A stretch of DNA of 64,000 bases from CmP2 sp052084925 (GCA_052084925.1 JBQDEV010000003.1:124001-188000); one strand, 5' to 3'; counted from the first letter of the stretch, positions 40,646 through 49,884 are shown. Numbers and translations: made by a program. Notes: generated by a model from the sequence alone, not told the origin.

Positions 40646-41530
40646 TCAGATCAGGCGGCGGGCGGTGAGGAACTCGACCAGCTCAGTGACGGCGGCGCCG
40701 TCGCCCTCATCGGTGAGAATCCGCCCGGCTTCTCGCGGTGAGCGTGGTGCCGCCTCGAGGACGCGGACGTGCTCTGAGAGTTGGGCGGCGTCGAGGCCGA
40801 TATCGGACAGCGACCAGGTTTCGGACGGTTTCTTCTTCGCCGCCATGATCGCTTTGAAACTGGGGTAGCGCGGGGTGTTCGCCTGGTCCGTCACGGTGAC
40901 GACGGCGGGCAGGGGAGCACTGACCCGCTGGGTCTCGGTCTCGGTGTGGCGGACCGCGGTGAGAGTCGGGGCGTCGGCAGTGCCAGCAGTGTCTGCGGTG
41001 CCGGCTGGGTCCAGTGACACCTCGGTGGTGCGCGTGACGAGTGCCCAGCCCAAGCGCTCGGCCAACTGGGCGGGCACCGCTGCGGTCTCGCCGTCGGTGG
41101 AGGCCATACCGGTGAGCACCACGGTTGCGGACTCACGGTCGGGGCTCAGGGTCTCGACGACGTGGCGCAGGGCCAGCGAGGTGGCGGCGACGTCGGCTCC
41201 GGCCAGGTCAGGATCGCTGAGGTGCACGGCGTCGTCGGCGCCCATCTGCAGGGCTTTCTTCACCGCGGCGGCGGCCCCCTCGGGTCCCATAGTCACCGCG
41301 GTGATGCGCACCGTGACCTCAGCAAGATCGGAGCCCTCAGCGTCTGCAGAGCTGGTGGAGGCGAGGGACTCCCGCAGCTGCAGGGCGGTCTCCAGGGGGT
41401 ATTCGTCCAGTTCGGAGAGGATGCTCGCGCTGGACTCACCGCGGTCCATGCGGTGCTCGTCGGTGAGGCTGCGGGCCTGTTGGGCGTCGGGGGCCCATTT
41501 CACCAGCACGATCAGGTGCAGTGCGGTCAT
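40646..41530 (-). CDS. etfB: Electron transfer flavoprotein beta subunit
   Basis: A 294-residue ETF beta subunit with the N-terminal IVLVKWAPDAQQARSL, the AMP-binding region TAVTMGPEGAAAAVKKALQMGADDAVHL, and GMASTDGETAAVPAQLAERLG near the middle. It is longer than many EtfB because of Ala/Ser/Thr-rich insertions (about residues 60-70 and 180-195). The start overlaps the CitE-like lyase stop (ATGA), showing that ETF is produced together with the dehydrogenases it serves. Confidence 0.9.
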   Translation of the reverse strand: MTALHLIVLVKWAPDAQQARSLTDEHRMDRGESSASILSELDEYPLETALQLRESLASTSSADAEGSDLAEVTVRITAVTMGPEGAAAAVKKALQMGADDAVHLSDPDLAGADVAATSLALRHVVETLSPDRESATVVLTGMASTDGETAAVPAQLAERLGWALVTRTTEVSLDPAGTADTAGTADAPTLTAVRHTETETQRVSAPLPAVVTVTDQANTPRYPSFKAIMAAKKKPSETWSLSDIGLDAAQLSEHVRVLEAAPRSPREAGRILTDEGDGAAVTELVEFLTARRLI

Positions 41531-42477
41531 GGTGTCTCTCCTTCGGCGGGGGTTGCTCCGGCGGATCGGGTGGCGTGAGCGCCGGTGCGTGCGGCACGCT
41601 GCACGATGCGCTCGGCATGGCGGATCAAGGGGGCGTCCACCATCGCACCGCGGAACTGGAAGGACCCGGGGCGCTGGGACACCTCGGCGAGCAGGGCGCG
41701 GGCGTGCTCGAGTTGCGCAGCGGTGGGGGCGTAGGCGTCGCGGATCGGGGCGACGTGGCTGGGGTGAATGCAGGCTTTGGCCGCGAATCCGCTGGCCGCG
41801 GCGTCTTCGGCTTCAGCGCTCACCCCGTCCAGGTCGGTGAGGTCGGCGTAGATGGTGTCGATGCCGGCCTTGCCGTGGGTGGCGGCGGTGAGCAACACCA
41901 GGGATCGGGCGGTGCGGGCAACATCGCGGTAGGCGCCGGTGGCGTGCCGGGAGGAGCTGCCACCGAGGGCCGCGACCAGATCCTCCGCACCCCACATCAA
42001 GGCGGTGACCGAGGGGTGGGCGGCGATCTGCTCGGCGCGGGTGATCCCGGCCGGGGTCTCGCACAGGGCGATGATGCCGACGCGCGGGCCCAGCGCCCGG
42101 ACCACTTCGTCGACGTCGTCGGGCGATTCGGTTTTGGCCAGCATCACGTGGCGCACACCGGTGGCTTCCAGAACCTGCAGGTCGGCGGCGAGCTCATCCC
42201 GGGTCTCGGGGCCGGCGGGATTGACCCGGACGATGGTGCGCTCGAGTAGTGCGGAGTCTCCGTTGAGGTCGGCGAGGTGCCGAGCCAGGTGCTCGCGGGC
42301 CTCAGGCTTGTCGGCGGGGGCGACCGCGTCCTCCAGATCCAGGATGACCGCATCGGCGCGTTCGGCGGCTTTGGTGTAGCGCTCGGGCCGGTCGGCCGGA
42401 CAGAACAGGATGCTGGGGCCGAGTGAGAACGGCGCGGTGGTAGCGGAAGGACGGACGGGGGTGGGCTCGGTGCTCAT
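41527..42477 (-). CDS. CitE-like beta-hydroxyacyl-CoA lyase (HpcH/HpaI family)
   Basis: A 316-residue TIM-barrel lyase: SILFCPADRPERY, DAVILDLEDAVAP (metal-site Glu/Asp), RIVRVNPAGPETRDEL-type segment, and ALMWGAEDLVAALGG. The family splits malyl-, citramalyl- or HMG-CoA-like thioesters. Its place between etfB and maoC in a leucine operon matches the mycobacterial bkd/fadE19/accA1/accD1 locus, whose CitE-like enzyme is an (R)-3-hydroxyacyl-CoA lyase. It therefore probably cleaves 3-hydroxy-3-methylglutaryl-CoA to acetyl-CoA and acetoacetate. The ATG at 42477 overlaps the maoC stop (ATGA). Confidence 0.85.
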   Translation of the reverse strand: MSTEPTPVRPSATTAPFSLGPSILFCPADRPERYTKAAERADAVILDLEDAVAPADKPEAREHLARHLADLNGDSALLERTIVRVNPAGPETRDELAADLQVLEATGVRHVMLAKTESPDDVDEVVRALGPRVGIIALCETPAGITRAEQIAAHPSVTALMWGAEDLVAALGGSSSRHATGAYRDVARTARSLVLLTAATHGKAGIDTIYADLTDLDGVSAEAEDAAASGFAAKACIHPSHVAPIRDAYAPTAAQLEHARALLAEVSQRPGSFQFRGAMVDAPLIRHAERIVQRAARTGAHATRSAGATPAEGETP

Positions 42478-43037
42478 GAGGTGCTCCCGGAACGGTGGGC
42501 GGCTTCGGACTCCCAGATCAGCACGGAGCGGATGCACTCAGCGACCAGCACGCCGTCCTGATTCTCACCGGTGTGCCGGATGCGCGCGATCCCCTGACCG
42601 GGCCGCGACGACGACGGGCGGGTGCCCAGGATCGCGGAGGCCGAGTACAGGGTGTCGCCGTGGTAGAGCGGGTGCGGGAAGCGGACCTCCTCGAATCCGA
42701 GGTTCGCCACGATGGTGCCCTGGGTCAGCTGCGCCACGGAGGCGCCGACGATGATGGCCAGGGTCATCATCGAGTTCACCAGGGGCCGGCCGAAAGGCTG
42801 GGATGCGGCCCAGTGCGCGTCCAGGTGCAACGACTGAGTGTTCATCGTCATGGTGGTGAACGAGACGTTGTCGGCTTCCGTGAGGGTGCGCCCGGGGGCG
42901 TGGCGGTAGAGGGCGCCCACCTGGAGCTCGTTGACGTAGAGGCCGCGCTGCTGGATGACCGGCTGTGCTGGCTGCTCCGGAGTGGACGGGGTCGCGTCGT
43001 CGTCGTGGTTGTTGTTGTGATGGTTCGTGCCGGTCAT
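42474..43037 (-). CDS. MaoC-like (R)-hydratase
   Basis: A 187-residue hot-dog-fold hydratase/dehydratase. It starts with a His/Asn-rich tail (MTGTNHHNNNHDDD) and carries the MaoC pattern YRHAPGRTLTEADNVSFTTM, LHLDAHWAASQPFGRPLVNS with the catalytic Asp/His pair. In this context it should hydrate 3-methylglutaconyl-CoA to HMG-CoA (inference from the operon and the mycobacterial counterpart). ATGA overlaps join it to the acyl-CoA dehydrogenase upstream and the lyase downstream. Confidence 0.87.
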   Translation of the reverse strand: MTGTNHHNNNHDDDATPSTPEQPAQPVIQQRGLYVNELQVGALYRHAPGRTLTEADNVSFTTMTMNTQSLHLDAHWAASQPFGRPLVNSMMTLAIIVGASVAQLTQGTIVANLGFEEVRFPHPLYHGDTLYSASAILGTRPSSSRPGQGIARIRHTGENQDGVLVAECIRSVLIWESEAAHRSGSTS

Positions 43038-44200
43038 GAGTCCAACCCCAGGCTGCGGGCGATCAGCATCAGCTGCACCTCGGTGGTGCCCTCGCCGATC
43101 TCCAGGATTTTCGAGTCGCGGTAGTGGCGGGAGACGACGAATTCGTTCATGAATCCGTAGCCGCCGAACACCTGGGTGGCGTCGCGGGCGTTGTCCATGG
43201 CGGCTTCGCCCGCCACCAGCTTGGCGATGGCCGCTTCGGTTTTGAAGGGCAGCCCGGCGCGCATGCGGGCGGCGGCGTCGTAGTAGGCGAGCCGGGCGGT
43301 GTGGGCGCGGGCTTGCATACGGGCGATCTTGAAGGATACGGCTTGGTAGGAGGCGATGGGGGAGCCGAAGGTGTGGCGCTCGCGGGCGTAGCGGACCGCC
43401 TCGTCCACGCAGCCCTGGGCGGCGCCGGTGGCCAGGGCGGCGATCGCGATCCGGCCCTCATCCAGGATGCCCAGGAAGTTCGCGTAGCCGCGGCCGCGGG
43501 TGCCGAGCAGGTTCTCCTCCGGGACGCGGACGTCGTCGAAGGTCAGTGGGTGGGTGTCGGAGGCGTTCCAGCCCACCTTGTTGTAGGCCGGCTCGGCGGT
43601 GAATCCGGGGGTGTCTGCGGGGACCAGGATGGTGGAGATTTCTTTCTTGGCGCTGCCGTCGTCGCGGGTGGTCTCCCCGGTGACGGCGGTGACCGTGACC
43701 AGCGAGGTGATGTCGGTGCCCGAATTCGTGATGAACTCCTTGGTCCCGTTGATCACCCACTGGCCGTCTTCCAGGCGCGCGGTGGTGCGGGTGCCGCCAG
43801 CATCGGAGCCGGCCTCGGACTCGGTAAGACCGAACCCTGCGAGCTGCTCACCGGCGGCCAGAGCGGGTAGCCAGCGCTGCTTCTGCTCCTCGGTGCCGTA
43901 GCGCAGCAGGGGCATCGCGCCCAGAGACACTCCCGCCTCCAGGGTGATGGCCACCGACTGGTCGACCTTCGCCAGCTCCTCCAGGGCCAGGCAGAGCGCG
44001 AAATAGTCCCCGCCCTGACCGCCGTACTCCTCCGGGATGGGCAGGCCAAACAGTCCCATCTCGCCCATCTGGGAGATCACCTCATAGGGGAAACTGTGCT
44101 CGGCGTCGTGTCGGGCGGACACGGGGGCGACCACCTCCTGGGTGAGGTCGCGCACCGCCTCCACCAGGGCCTGTTCCTCTTCGCTGAGCTGGTAGCTCAT
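43034..44200 (-). CDS. Acyl-CoA dehydrogenase (isovaleryl/short branched-chain type)
   Basis: A 388-residue flavin acyl-CoA dehydrogenase that oxidises isovaleryl- or isobutyryl-type CoA esters with ETF as acceptor. Motifs are FGLTESEAGSDAGGTRTTA, EFITNSGTDITSLV, QVFGGYGFMNEF and IGEGTTEVQLMLIARSLGL with the C-terminal catalytic Glu candidate. The ATG at 44200 overlaps the biotin-carboxylase stop (ATGA). The operon with acyl-CoA carboxylase, MaoC and CitE-lyase corresponds to mycobacterial fadE19, supporting isovaleryl-CoA (leucine) as main substrate. Confidence 0.88.
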   Translation of the reverse strand: MSYQLSEEEQALVEAVRDLTQEVVAPVSARHDAEHSFPYEVISQMGEMGLFGLPIPEEYGGQGGDYFALCLALEELAKVDQSVAITLEAGVSLGAMPLLRYGTEEQKQRWLPALAAGEQLAGFGLTESEAGSDAGGTRTTARLEDGQWVINGTKEFITNSGTDITSLVTVTAVTGETTRDDGSAKKEISTILVPADTPGFTAEPAYNKVGWNASDTHPLTFDDVRVPEENLLGTRGRGYANFLGILDEGRIAIAALATGAAQGCVDEAVRYARERHTFGSPIASYQAVSFKIARMQARAHTARLAYYDAAARMRAGLPFKTEAAIAKLVAGEAAMDNARDATQVFGGYGFMNEFVVSRHYRDSKILEIGEGTTEVQLMLIARSLGLDS

Positions 44201-46263
44201 GATGCTAACTCCTCTGCGGGCTGGTCTGGTTGGTCTGGTTGGTCTGTGTGGGGTTCGACGACGTCGGGGTTGTCGGTAAGGGCGGTCACGGTGGCGAGCA
44301 CCTGGCCGAGCTTGACGGTTTCGCCCACCCGCACGGCGAGGGTCACGGTGCCCGCGAGCGGGGCGGTGAGCCGGTGCTCCATCTTCATCGCCTCGATGGT
44401 GACGAGTCGGTGCCCGGCCTCGACCTCGGTGCCGTGTTCGACGTGGACGTCGATGACAGTGCCGGGGAGCGGGGCGGTGATCTCGGGCGCGGCCTCGGTG
44501 AGCTCCGCCTCGCGCTGGCTCAGCCGCGCTAGGGTCTGGGCGTGCGGGTCGGCCACGGTGAGCTGCCCGGTGAAGTGCGGGGTCGCGACCCACACGAGTG
44601 CGCCCTCGGGCTGGTGGGAGGCGACGACGACGCGCTGGCGGGCCTGAGTGAGTGGGCCCGCGGTGCCGTTCAGCCCGGTCAGCTCAGGGCCGGCGTCCGG
44701 GTGCGTCACCGCGATGGTGGTGAGCTCGCCTTCGGGCGCGCGATGGGTGACGAGGTAATCGGTGGGCACCGGACCGGTGGCTCGCCAGCCATCGGCACGC
44801 CAGGCGCCGGTATCAGTGATGGTTCCGGTCACGGCAGTCACGGCAGCCACGGCAGCCCGGCAGGCCACCTCATCGGGACGCGGGAAGCGCAGCTGGGGCA
44901 GTTTCCGCTCGATCAGGGTGGTGTCGAGTCGGCCGGCACGCACGTCGTCGTCGTCGAGCAACTGCTGCAGGTAGCTCAGGTTCGTGTCGACCCCGAGCAC
45001 CACGGTGTGCTCCAGGGCGCGCCGCAGCCGGGCCAACGCCTGGGCGCGATCCTCCCCGGTGGCGATGACCTTGGCGAGCATCGGGTCATAATCGGTGCCG
45101 ATCACGGAGCCGACGCGCAACCCGGAATCCACGCGCACCCCGGGGCCGGTCGGTTCCTCCACAGCGAGGATGTCCCCGGTGCTGGGCAGGAACCCGGCTT
45201 CCGGAACTTCGGCGTACACGCGCGCCTCCACCGAGTGCCCGCGCAGCACGACGTCGTCCTGCGTGAGGCTCAGCGGCTGACCGGCGGCGATACGGACCTG
45301 CTGCTCCACCAGGTCGACCCCGGTGATTTCCTCGGTGACCGGGTGCTCCACCTGCAGACGGGTATTCATCTCCATGAAGTAGAACGTGCCGGGGTCTTCA
45401 TCCGACACCAGGAACTCCACGGTGCCGGCTCCTCGATAGTCCACCGAGCGCGCGGTCTCACACGCGGCCTCGCCAATGCGGCGTCGGGTGTCGGCGTCGA
45501 GCAGGGGAGAGGGCGCCTCCTCGATCACCTTCTGATGACGGCGCTGCAGCGAACACTCGCGCTCGCCCAGGTGGATCACTCTCCCGTGGGCATCGGCCAG
45601 CACCTGCACCTCGATGTGGCGCGGGGAGCGGATCAGCTGCTCTATGAGCAGGGCGTCGTCGCCGAACGAGGAGCGGGCCACCCGGCGCGCGGTGACCAGG
45701 GTGTCGGGTAAGTCTTCCGGATCCTCGACGACGTGCATGCCCTTGCCGCCGCCCCCGGCCGAGGGCTTGATGAGCAGCGGGTAGCGGATCTCGGTGCCGA
45801 AGGCGGCGACGGCGTCGATCAGCTCGGCATCGCTCAGCCCCGGCTCGGACACCCCGCGCACCACGGGAACACCCGCCGCAGCGACGTGGTTCTTGGAGCG
45901 GATCTTGTCGCCCATCACCTCGAGCGCCTGCACACCGGGGCCGATAAAGACGATGCCGGCCTCCGCACAGGCCTGAGCAAAGACTGCATTCTCGGAGAGG
46001 AAACCGTAGCCGGGATGAATAGCCTGGGCGCCGGTGGCCCGTGCCGCTTCCACGACAGCATCGATGTTCAGGTACGACTCGGCGGCTGGGGGTGGACCCA
46101 GCCGCACCGCCCGATCGGCCCGGCGCACGTGGAGCGCCTCGGCGTCGGCGTCGGAATAGACCGCCACCGAGGAGATCCCGAGGGCGTGCAGGGTGTCGAT
46201 GACGCGGCAGGCGATTTCACCGCGGTTGGCCACCAGCACGGTGTCGAAAAGAGTCTGGGACAT
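44197..46263 (-). CDS. Acyl-CoA carboxylase alpha subunit (biotin carboxylase + BCCP)
   Basis: A 688-residue alpha subunit. The biotin carboxylase part has VLVANRGEIACRVI, KPSAGGGGKGMHVV (ATP-grasp loop), ERECSLQRRHQKVIEE and MNTRLQVEHPVTEEITGVD. A poorly conserved middle region follows, then the biotin-carrier domain with EAMKMEH near residue 630. The extreme C-terminus is a DQP triplet repeat. Paired with the beta subunit downstream on the chromosome (6 bp away), it forms 3-methylcrotonyl-CoA carboxylase of leucine catabolism; homologous to mycobacterial accA1. Confidence 0.92.
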   Translation of the reverse strand: MSQTLFDTVLVANRGEIACRVIDTLHALGISSVAVYSDADAEALHVRRADRAVRLGPPPAAESYLNIDAVVEAARATGAQAIHPGYGFLSENAVFAQACAEAGIVFIGPGVQALEVMGDKIRSKNHVAAAGVPVVRGVSEPGLSDAELIDAVAAFGTEIRYPLLIKPSAGGGGKGMHVVEDPEDLPDTLVTARRVARSSFGDDALLIEQLIRSPRHIEVQVLADAHGRVIHLGERECSLQRRHQKVIEEAPSPLLDADTRRRIGEAACETARSVDYRGAGTVEFLVSDEDPGTFYFMEMNTRLQVEHPVTEEITGVDLVEQQVRIAAGQPLSLTQDDVVLRGHSVEARVYAEVPEAGFLPSTGDILAVEEPTGPGVRVDSGLRVGSVIGTDYDPMLAKVIATGEDRAQALARLRRALEHTVVLGVDTNLSYLQQLLDDDDVRAGRLDTTLIERKLPQLRFPRPDEVACRAAVAAVTAVTGTITDTGAWRADGWRATGPVPTDYLVTHRAPEGELTTIAVTHPDAGPELTGLNGTAGPLTQARQRVVVASHQPEGALVWVATPHFTGQLTVADPHAQTLARLSQREAELTEAAPEITAPLPGTVIDVHVEHGTEVEAGHRLVTIEAMKMEHRLTAPLAGTVTLAVRVGETVKLGQVLATVTALTDNPDVVEPHTDQPDQPDQPAEELAS

Positions 46264-46268
46264 CGCGG

Positions 46269-47876
46269 TCACATCCTGAACAGGCCGAAGCCGGGGTCGG
46301 GCAGGGGGGCGTGGGCGCAGGCCTCGAGCGCCATCGCCACCACGCGGCGGGTGTCGCGCGGGTCGATGATGCCGTCGTCCCACAGCCGGGCGGTCGAATA
46401 ATAGGGCTGGCCCTGATCCTCGTAGTTCTGCCGGATCGGTGCTTTAAACGTCGCTTCGTCGTCGTCGGACCAGGTTTCGCCCGCTGCTTCGAGCTGGTCG
46501 CGCTTGACGGTGGCGAGCACTCCGGCGGCCTGGTCGCCGCCCATCACCGAGATCCGGGCGTTCGGCCATAGGAACAGGAACCGAGGCGAATAGGCGCGCC
46601 CGCACATCGAATAGTTTCCGGCGCCGAACGAGCCGCCGATGATGACGGTGATCTTCGGGACCCGGGTGGTGGAGACGGCGGTGACCATCTTCGCGCCGTT
46701 CTTGGCGATGCCCCCGGATTCATAGTCCCGGCCCACCATGAATCCGGAGATGTTCTGCAGGAACAGCAGCGGGATTCCGCGCTGATCGCAGAGCTCGATG
46801 AAGTGCGCCCCCTTCAGCGAGGACTCGGAGAACAGGATGCCGTTGTTGGCGACGATGCCCACCGGGTGGCCGTCGATGTGGGCGAACCCGGTGACCAGGG
46901 TGGTGCCGTAGTCGCGCTTGAACTCGTGGAATGCGCCGTCGTCGACCAGCCGGGCAATGATCTCGTAGACGTCGCTGGGCTGGTTCACATCGGTGGGGAT
47001 GATGCCGTCGAGATCTTCCACGGACAGCCGCGGGGGCCGGGGGTCCTGGCGCTGCCAGGCGCGCGGGCCCGGCGCGGGCAGGGTGGAGACGATGTCGCGG
47101 AGGATCTGCAGTGCGTGGTCGTCGTCCTCGGCCAGGTGATCCGCCACCCCGGACTGGGCGGTATGCACGACGGCGCCGCCGAGCTCTTCGGCGGTGACCA
47201 CCTCGCCGGTGGCCGCCTTCACCAGGGGCGGACCACCCAGGAAGATGGTGCCCTGGTTGCGCACGATCACGGTCTCGTCGCTCATGGCCGGCACGTAGGC
47301 GCCGCCGGCGGTGCAGGAGCCGAGCACGGCGGCGAGCTGCGGGATGCCGCGGGCCGAGAGCTGGGACTGGTTGTAGAAGATCCGGCCGAAATGGTCGCGA
47401 TCGGGGAATACCTCGTCCTGCATCGGTAGGAACGCGCCCCCGGAATCCACCAGATACAGACAGGGCAGCCGGTTCTCGGCGGCGACTTCTTGGGCGCGCA
47501 GGTGCTTCTTGACGGTGAGCGGGAAGTAGGTGCCGCCCTTCACGGTGGAGTCGTTGCAGACCACCATCACCAGCCGGCCGTGCACCAGCCCGATCCCGGT
47601 GATCAGCCCCGCCGCCGGGGCCGCGCCGTCGTACATCTCCTCGGCGGCTAGCGGGGCGAGCTCCAGGAAGGGGCTGCCCGGATCCAGTAGTCGGTTCACG
47701 CGTTCGCGGGGCAGCAGCCGGCCGCGGTCTTGATGACGGCGCCGGGCCTTTTCGGACCCGCCGAGGGCGGCGCGCTGCAGTCGTTCGGTCAGCTCCGCAC
47801 GCAGGCTCGCGTTTTTCTCGCGGCGCTCGGCGAAGGTGTCGCTGTGCCGGTCGACGGTGCTGGGCAGCGTCTCCAT
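46269..47876 (-). CDS. Acyl-CoA carboxylase beta subunit (methylcrotonyl-type)
   Basis: A 535-residue carboxyltransferase. The methylcrotonyl-CoA carboxylase signature VKGGTYFPLTVKKHLRAQEV is present, along with LVDSGGAFLPMQDEVFPDRD, GSCTAGGAYVPAMSDE and the C-terminal oxyanion segment GGSFGAGNYSMCGRAYSPRF. It is first in the seven-gene minus-strand operon that ends in etfA. The divergent TetR gene begins 117 bp away, with an operator between. It transfers carboxyl groups from biotin to 3-methylcrotonyl-CoA in leucine breakdown; homologous to mycobacterial accD1. Confidence 0.93.
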   Translation of the reverse strand: METLPSTVDRHSDTFAERREKNASLRAELTERLQRAALGGSEKARRRHQDRGRLLPRERVNRLLDPGSPFLELAPLAAEEMYDGAAPAAGLITGIGLVHGRLVMVVCNDSTVKGGTYFPLTVKKHLRAQEVAAENRLPCLYLVDSGGAFLPMQDEVFPDRDHFGRIFYNQSQLSARGIPQLAAVLGSCTAGGAYVPAMSDETVIVRNQGTIFLGGPPLVKAATGEVVTAEELGGAVVHTAQSGVADHLAEDDDHALQILRDIVSTLPAPGPRAWQRQDPRPPRLSVEDLDGIIPTDVNQPSDVYEIIARLVDDGAFHEFKRDYGTTLVTGFAHIDGHPVGIVANNGILFSESSLKGAHFIELCDQRGIPLLFLQNISGFMVGRDYESGGIAKNGAKMVTAVSTTRVPKITVIIGGSFGAGNYSMCGRAYSPRFLFLWPNARISVMGGDQAAGVLATVKRDQLEAAGETWSDDDEATFKAPIRQNYEDQGQPYYSTARLWDDGIIDPRDTRRVVAMALEACAHAPLPDPGFGLFRM

Positions 47877-47943
47877 GCGGCCTCCTGGGCAGTGGGATGT
47901 TGGGGGTGTCCGACGGTCCGCTCGTCGGGTACGATGGCAGTCA

Positions 47944-47967
47944 TTCAGTTAACGATGATTCACTGAA
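47944..47967. promoter_or_regulatory. TetR-type operator in the accD/tetR divergent region
   Basis: 24-bp imperfect palindrome with perfect outer arms TTCAGT...ACTGAA and a partly symmetrical TAACGA/TGATTC centre. It lies 68 bp from the accD start and 27 bp before tetR, well placed to control both. Confidence 0.6.
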
Positions 47968-47993
47968 ACCAAGGCTAGTGAGGGAGATCACGT

Positions 47994-48629
47994 TTGTCTA
48001 GGCCGAGCGCACCGACCACCCGCCGCCAGGCGGAGAAGAACCAGCGGCGTCAGGATCTGTTGGACGCCGCCGGGGTACTCTTCGGTGCCCGCGGATTCGA
48101 CGCGGTATCCCTCGACGACGTCGGCAGCGAAGTCGGCGTGACCGGTCAGGCCATCTATCGGCACTTCCGGGGTAAGCAGGACCTGCTGGGCCAGCTGCTG
48201 CTGGAGGTCAGTGAGCGCCTGCTCTCCGGGGCCCTGGAGATTCGCTCAACCGTGCCCGAGGTGGCGGATCGGGTGCGCCCCCTCATCGCGTTCCACGTCG
48301 AATTCGCCCTGGGCAACCCCGAAGTGATCCGGGTGCAGGATCAGGACCTTGCCCGGCTGGCCGAGGCGGACTGGCGGCAGGTGCGACGTATGCAGCGCGA
48401 ATACCTCGACATCTGGACGACGGTGCTCGCTGCGCTGCACCCGCAGGACTCCCGCGACGAGCTGCACACCCGCGTGCACGGCGTCATTGGACTCATTAAT
48501 TCCACCAGTCACTCCCTGAAATCGCGCTACGGCGCCGGCGTCGATCCCCGACGTCGAGCCGCCAGTCAGCGCGCCCTGATCGAGATGGCCCAGGCCGCCG
48601 TCGTTGTCCCCTTGTCCGCTCAGCAGTGA
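47994..48629 (+). CDS. TetR-family regulator of leucine/isovalerate catabolism
   Basis: A 211-residue TetR regulator with the HTH ARGFDAVSLDDVGSEVGV-TGQAIYRHF near residues 35-65 and a helical ligand domain. The start is TTG at 47994, fixed by AGGGAG eight bases upstream. It is divergent from the carboxylase operon with a palindrome between, and it starts the plus-strand acyl-CoA dehydrogenase/ligase/thioesterase genes 12 bp later. A branched-chain acyl-CoA is the likely ligand. A TetR at the corresponding position in the mycobacterial locus supports the assignment. Confidence 0.87.
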   Translation: MSRPSAPTTRRQAEKNQRRQDLLDAAGVLFGARGFDAVSLDDVGSEVGVTGQAIYRHFRGKQDLLGQLLLEVSERLLSGALEIRSTVPEVADRVRPLIAFHVEFALGNPEVIRVQDQDLARLAEADWRQVRRMQREYLDIWTTVLAALHPQDSRDELHTRVHGVIGLINSTSHSLKSRYGAGVDPRRRAASQRALIEMAQAAVVVPLSAQQ

Positions 48630-48641
48630 AGGAGGCCCGCC

Positions 48642-49835
48642 ATGTTTGCCGGATTCTACGAAGAGCTCCACGAGGAGTTCCGCGAGCTCGCCCGCGAGTT
48701 TAACGCCCGCGAAATTGCCCCGCACTACGCCGACTGGGAGAAAGCGCACCGCATGGACCGTTCCGTGTGGACCGCTGCTGGCGAGCAGGGGTTGCTCGGG
48801 CTCGCCGTGCCCGAGGAGTACGGGGGCATGGGGTTGAGCGACTACCGGTTCCGGATGGTGCTCGACGAGGAGTTCTGCCGGGCCGGGCATGAATCGGCGG
48901 GTCTGGCGTTCCACCTGCACGACGATTGGGTGCTGCCGGCGCTGCTGCGCTACGCGAACGAGGAGCAGCGGGGACGGTGGCTGCCGAGGATGGTGGACGG
49001 AACGCTGATCACCTCGGTGGCGTGGACGGAACCGGGTTGTGGGTCGGATCTGCGCGGGGTACGGACGAAGGCGGTGCGCGACGGCGAGGACTGGGTGCTC
49101 GACGGGCAGAAGACCTTTATCGGCAACGGAATCACCGGCGACGCCGCCCTGGTGCTGGCCCGCACCGACGGCTCCAGCCCCACCGAGCGCGGCGGCGCGG
49201 ACTCGTTCAGCCTGTTCCTGGTGGAGAAGGCCGATGCGGCGGAGGCCGGCGGTGCTGAGGGAGACGGTGGGTACGACGTTGGATCCCCGCTGGAGAAGAT
49301 GGGCCTGACCGCCTCGGACACCGCCGAGCTGTTCTTCACCGGGGTGCGGGTGCCGGGGGTAAATCTCATTGGCGAGGTCGGTGCCGGGCTGCGCTACGTG
49401 CACGAACTTCTGCCGCAGGGCCGGCTGGCTGTCGCCACCGCCTCGGTCGCGCTCGCGGCCCAGACCCTGCGCGCCACGCGAGAGTATGTGGGCCAGCGCC
49501 GGGTGTTCGACCGCAGTGTGGACGAGTTTCAGAACACCCGGTTCCGGCTGGCCGAGATGCAGGTTTCCCTGGAGGCCACGCAGCATTACGTGGCCGCGAT
49601 GGTCGCGCGGTTTAACGACGGTGAACTCGGTCTGGCCGATGCCTCGAAGATCAAGATGTGGGCCAGCGAGCGGGCGAAGGAGCTGGTCGACCAGTGCCTG
49701 CAGCTGCACGGCGGTTATGGCTACATCCTCGAATATCCGGTGGCGAAGGCGTACTTAGCGGTGCGGCTGTTCACCATTTTCGGCGGAACGGCAGAGGTGC
49801 TGCGCGAGACCGTCGGCCGGGACCTTGTGAGCTAG
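48642..49835 (+). CDS. Acyl-CoA dehydrogenase
   Basis: A 397-residue flavin acyl-CoA dehydrogenase of a second type: VAWTEPGCGSDLRGVRTKA (substrate/FAD region), FIGNGITGDAALV, QCLQLHGGYGYILEYPVAKA and a C-terminal FGGTAEVLRETVGRDL. A 10-residue Ala/Gly-rich insertion lies near residue 205. This class often serves long-chain or citronellyl-type acyl-CoAs. It follows tetR by 12 bp with GGAGG before ATG 48642 and feeds electrons to EtfAB. The substrate is not defined by sequence. Confidence 0.9.
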   Translation: MFAGFYEELHEEFRELAREFNAREIAPHYADWEKAHRMDRSVWTAAGEQGLLGLAVPEEYGGMGLSDYRFRMVLDEEFCRAGHESAGLAFHLHDDWVLPALLRYANEEQRGRWLPRMVDGTLITSVAWTEPGCGSDLRGVRTKAVRDGEDWVLDGQKTFIGNGITGDAALVLARTDGSSPTERGGADSFSLFLVEKADAAEAGGAEGDGGYDVGSPLEKMGLTASDTAELFFTGVRVPGVNLIGEVGAGLRYVHELLPQGRLAVATASVALAAQTLRATREYVGQRRVFDRSVDEFQNTRFRLAEMQVSLEATQHYVAAMVARFNDGELGLADASKIKMWASERAKELVDQCLQLHGGYGYILEYPVAKAYLAVRLFTIFGGTAEVLRETVGRDLVS

Positions 49836-49866
49836 GTCACGGTTTGCTAGGTTCGAGGCGGAATCG

Positions 49867-49884
49867 AGTTACAGCACGGTAACT
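49867..49884. promoter_or_regulatory. Inverted repeat upstream of the acyl-CoA ligase
   Basis: Perfect 6-6-6 repeat AGTTAC-N6-GTAACT, 33 bp before the ligase start. It is a possible second binding site for the TetR protein, although its sequence differs from 47944-47967. Confidence 0.4.
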
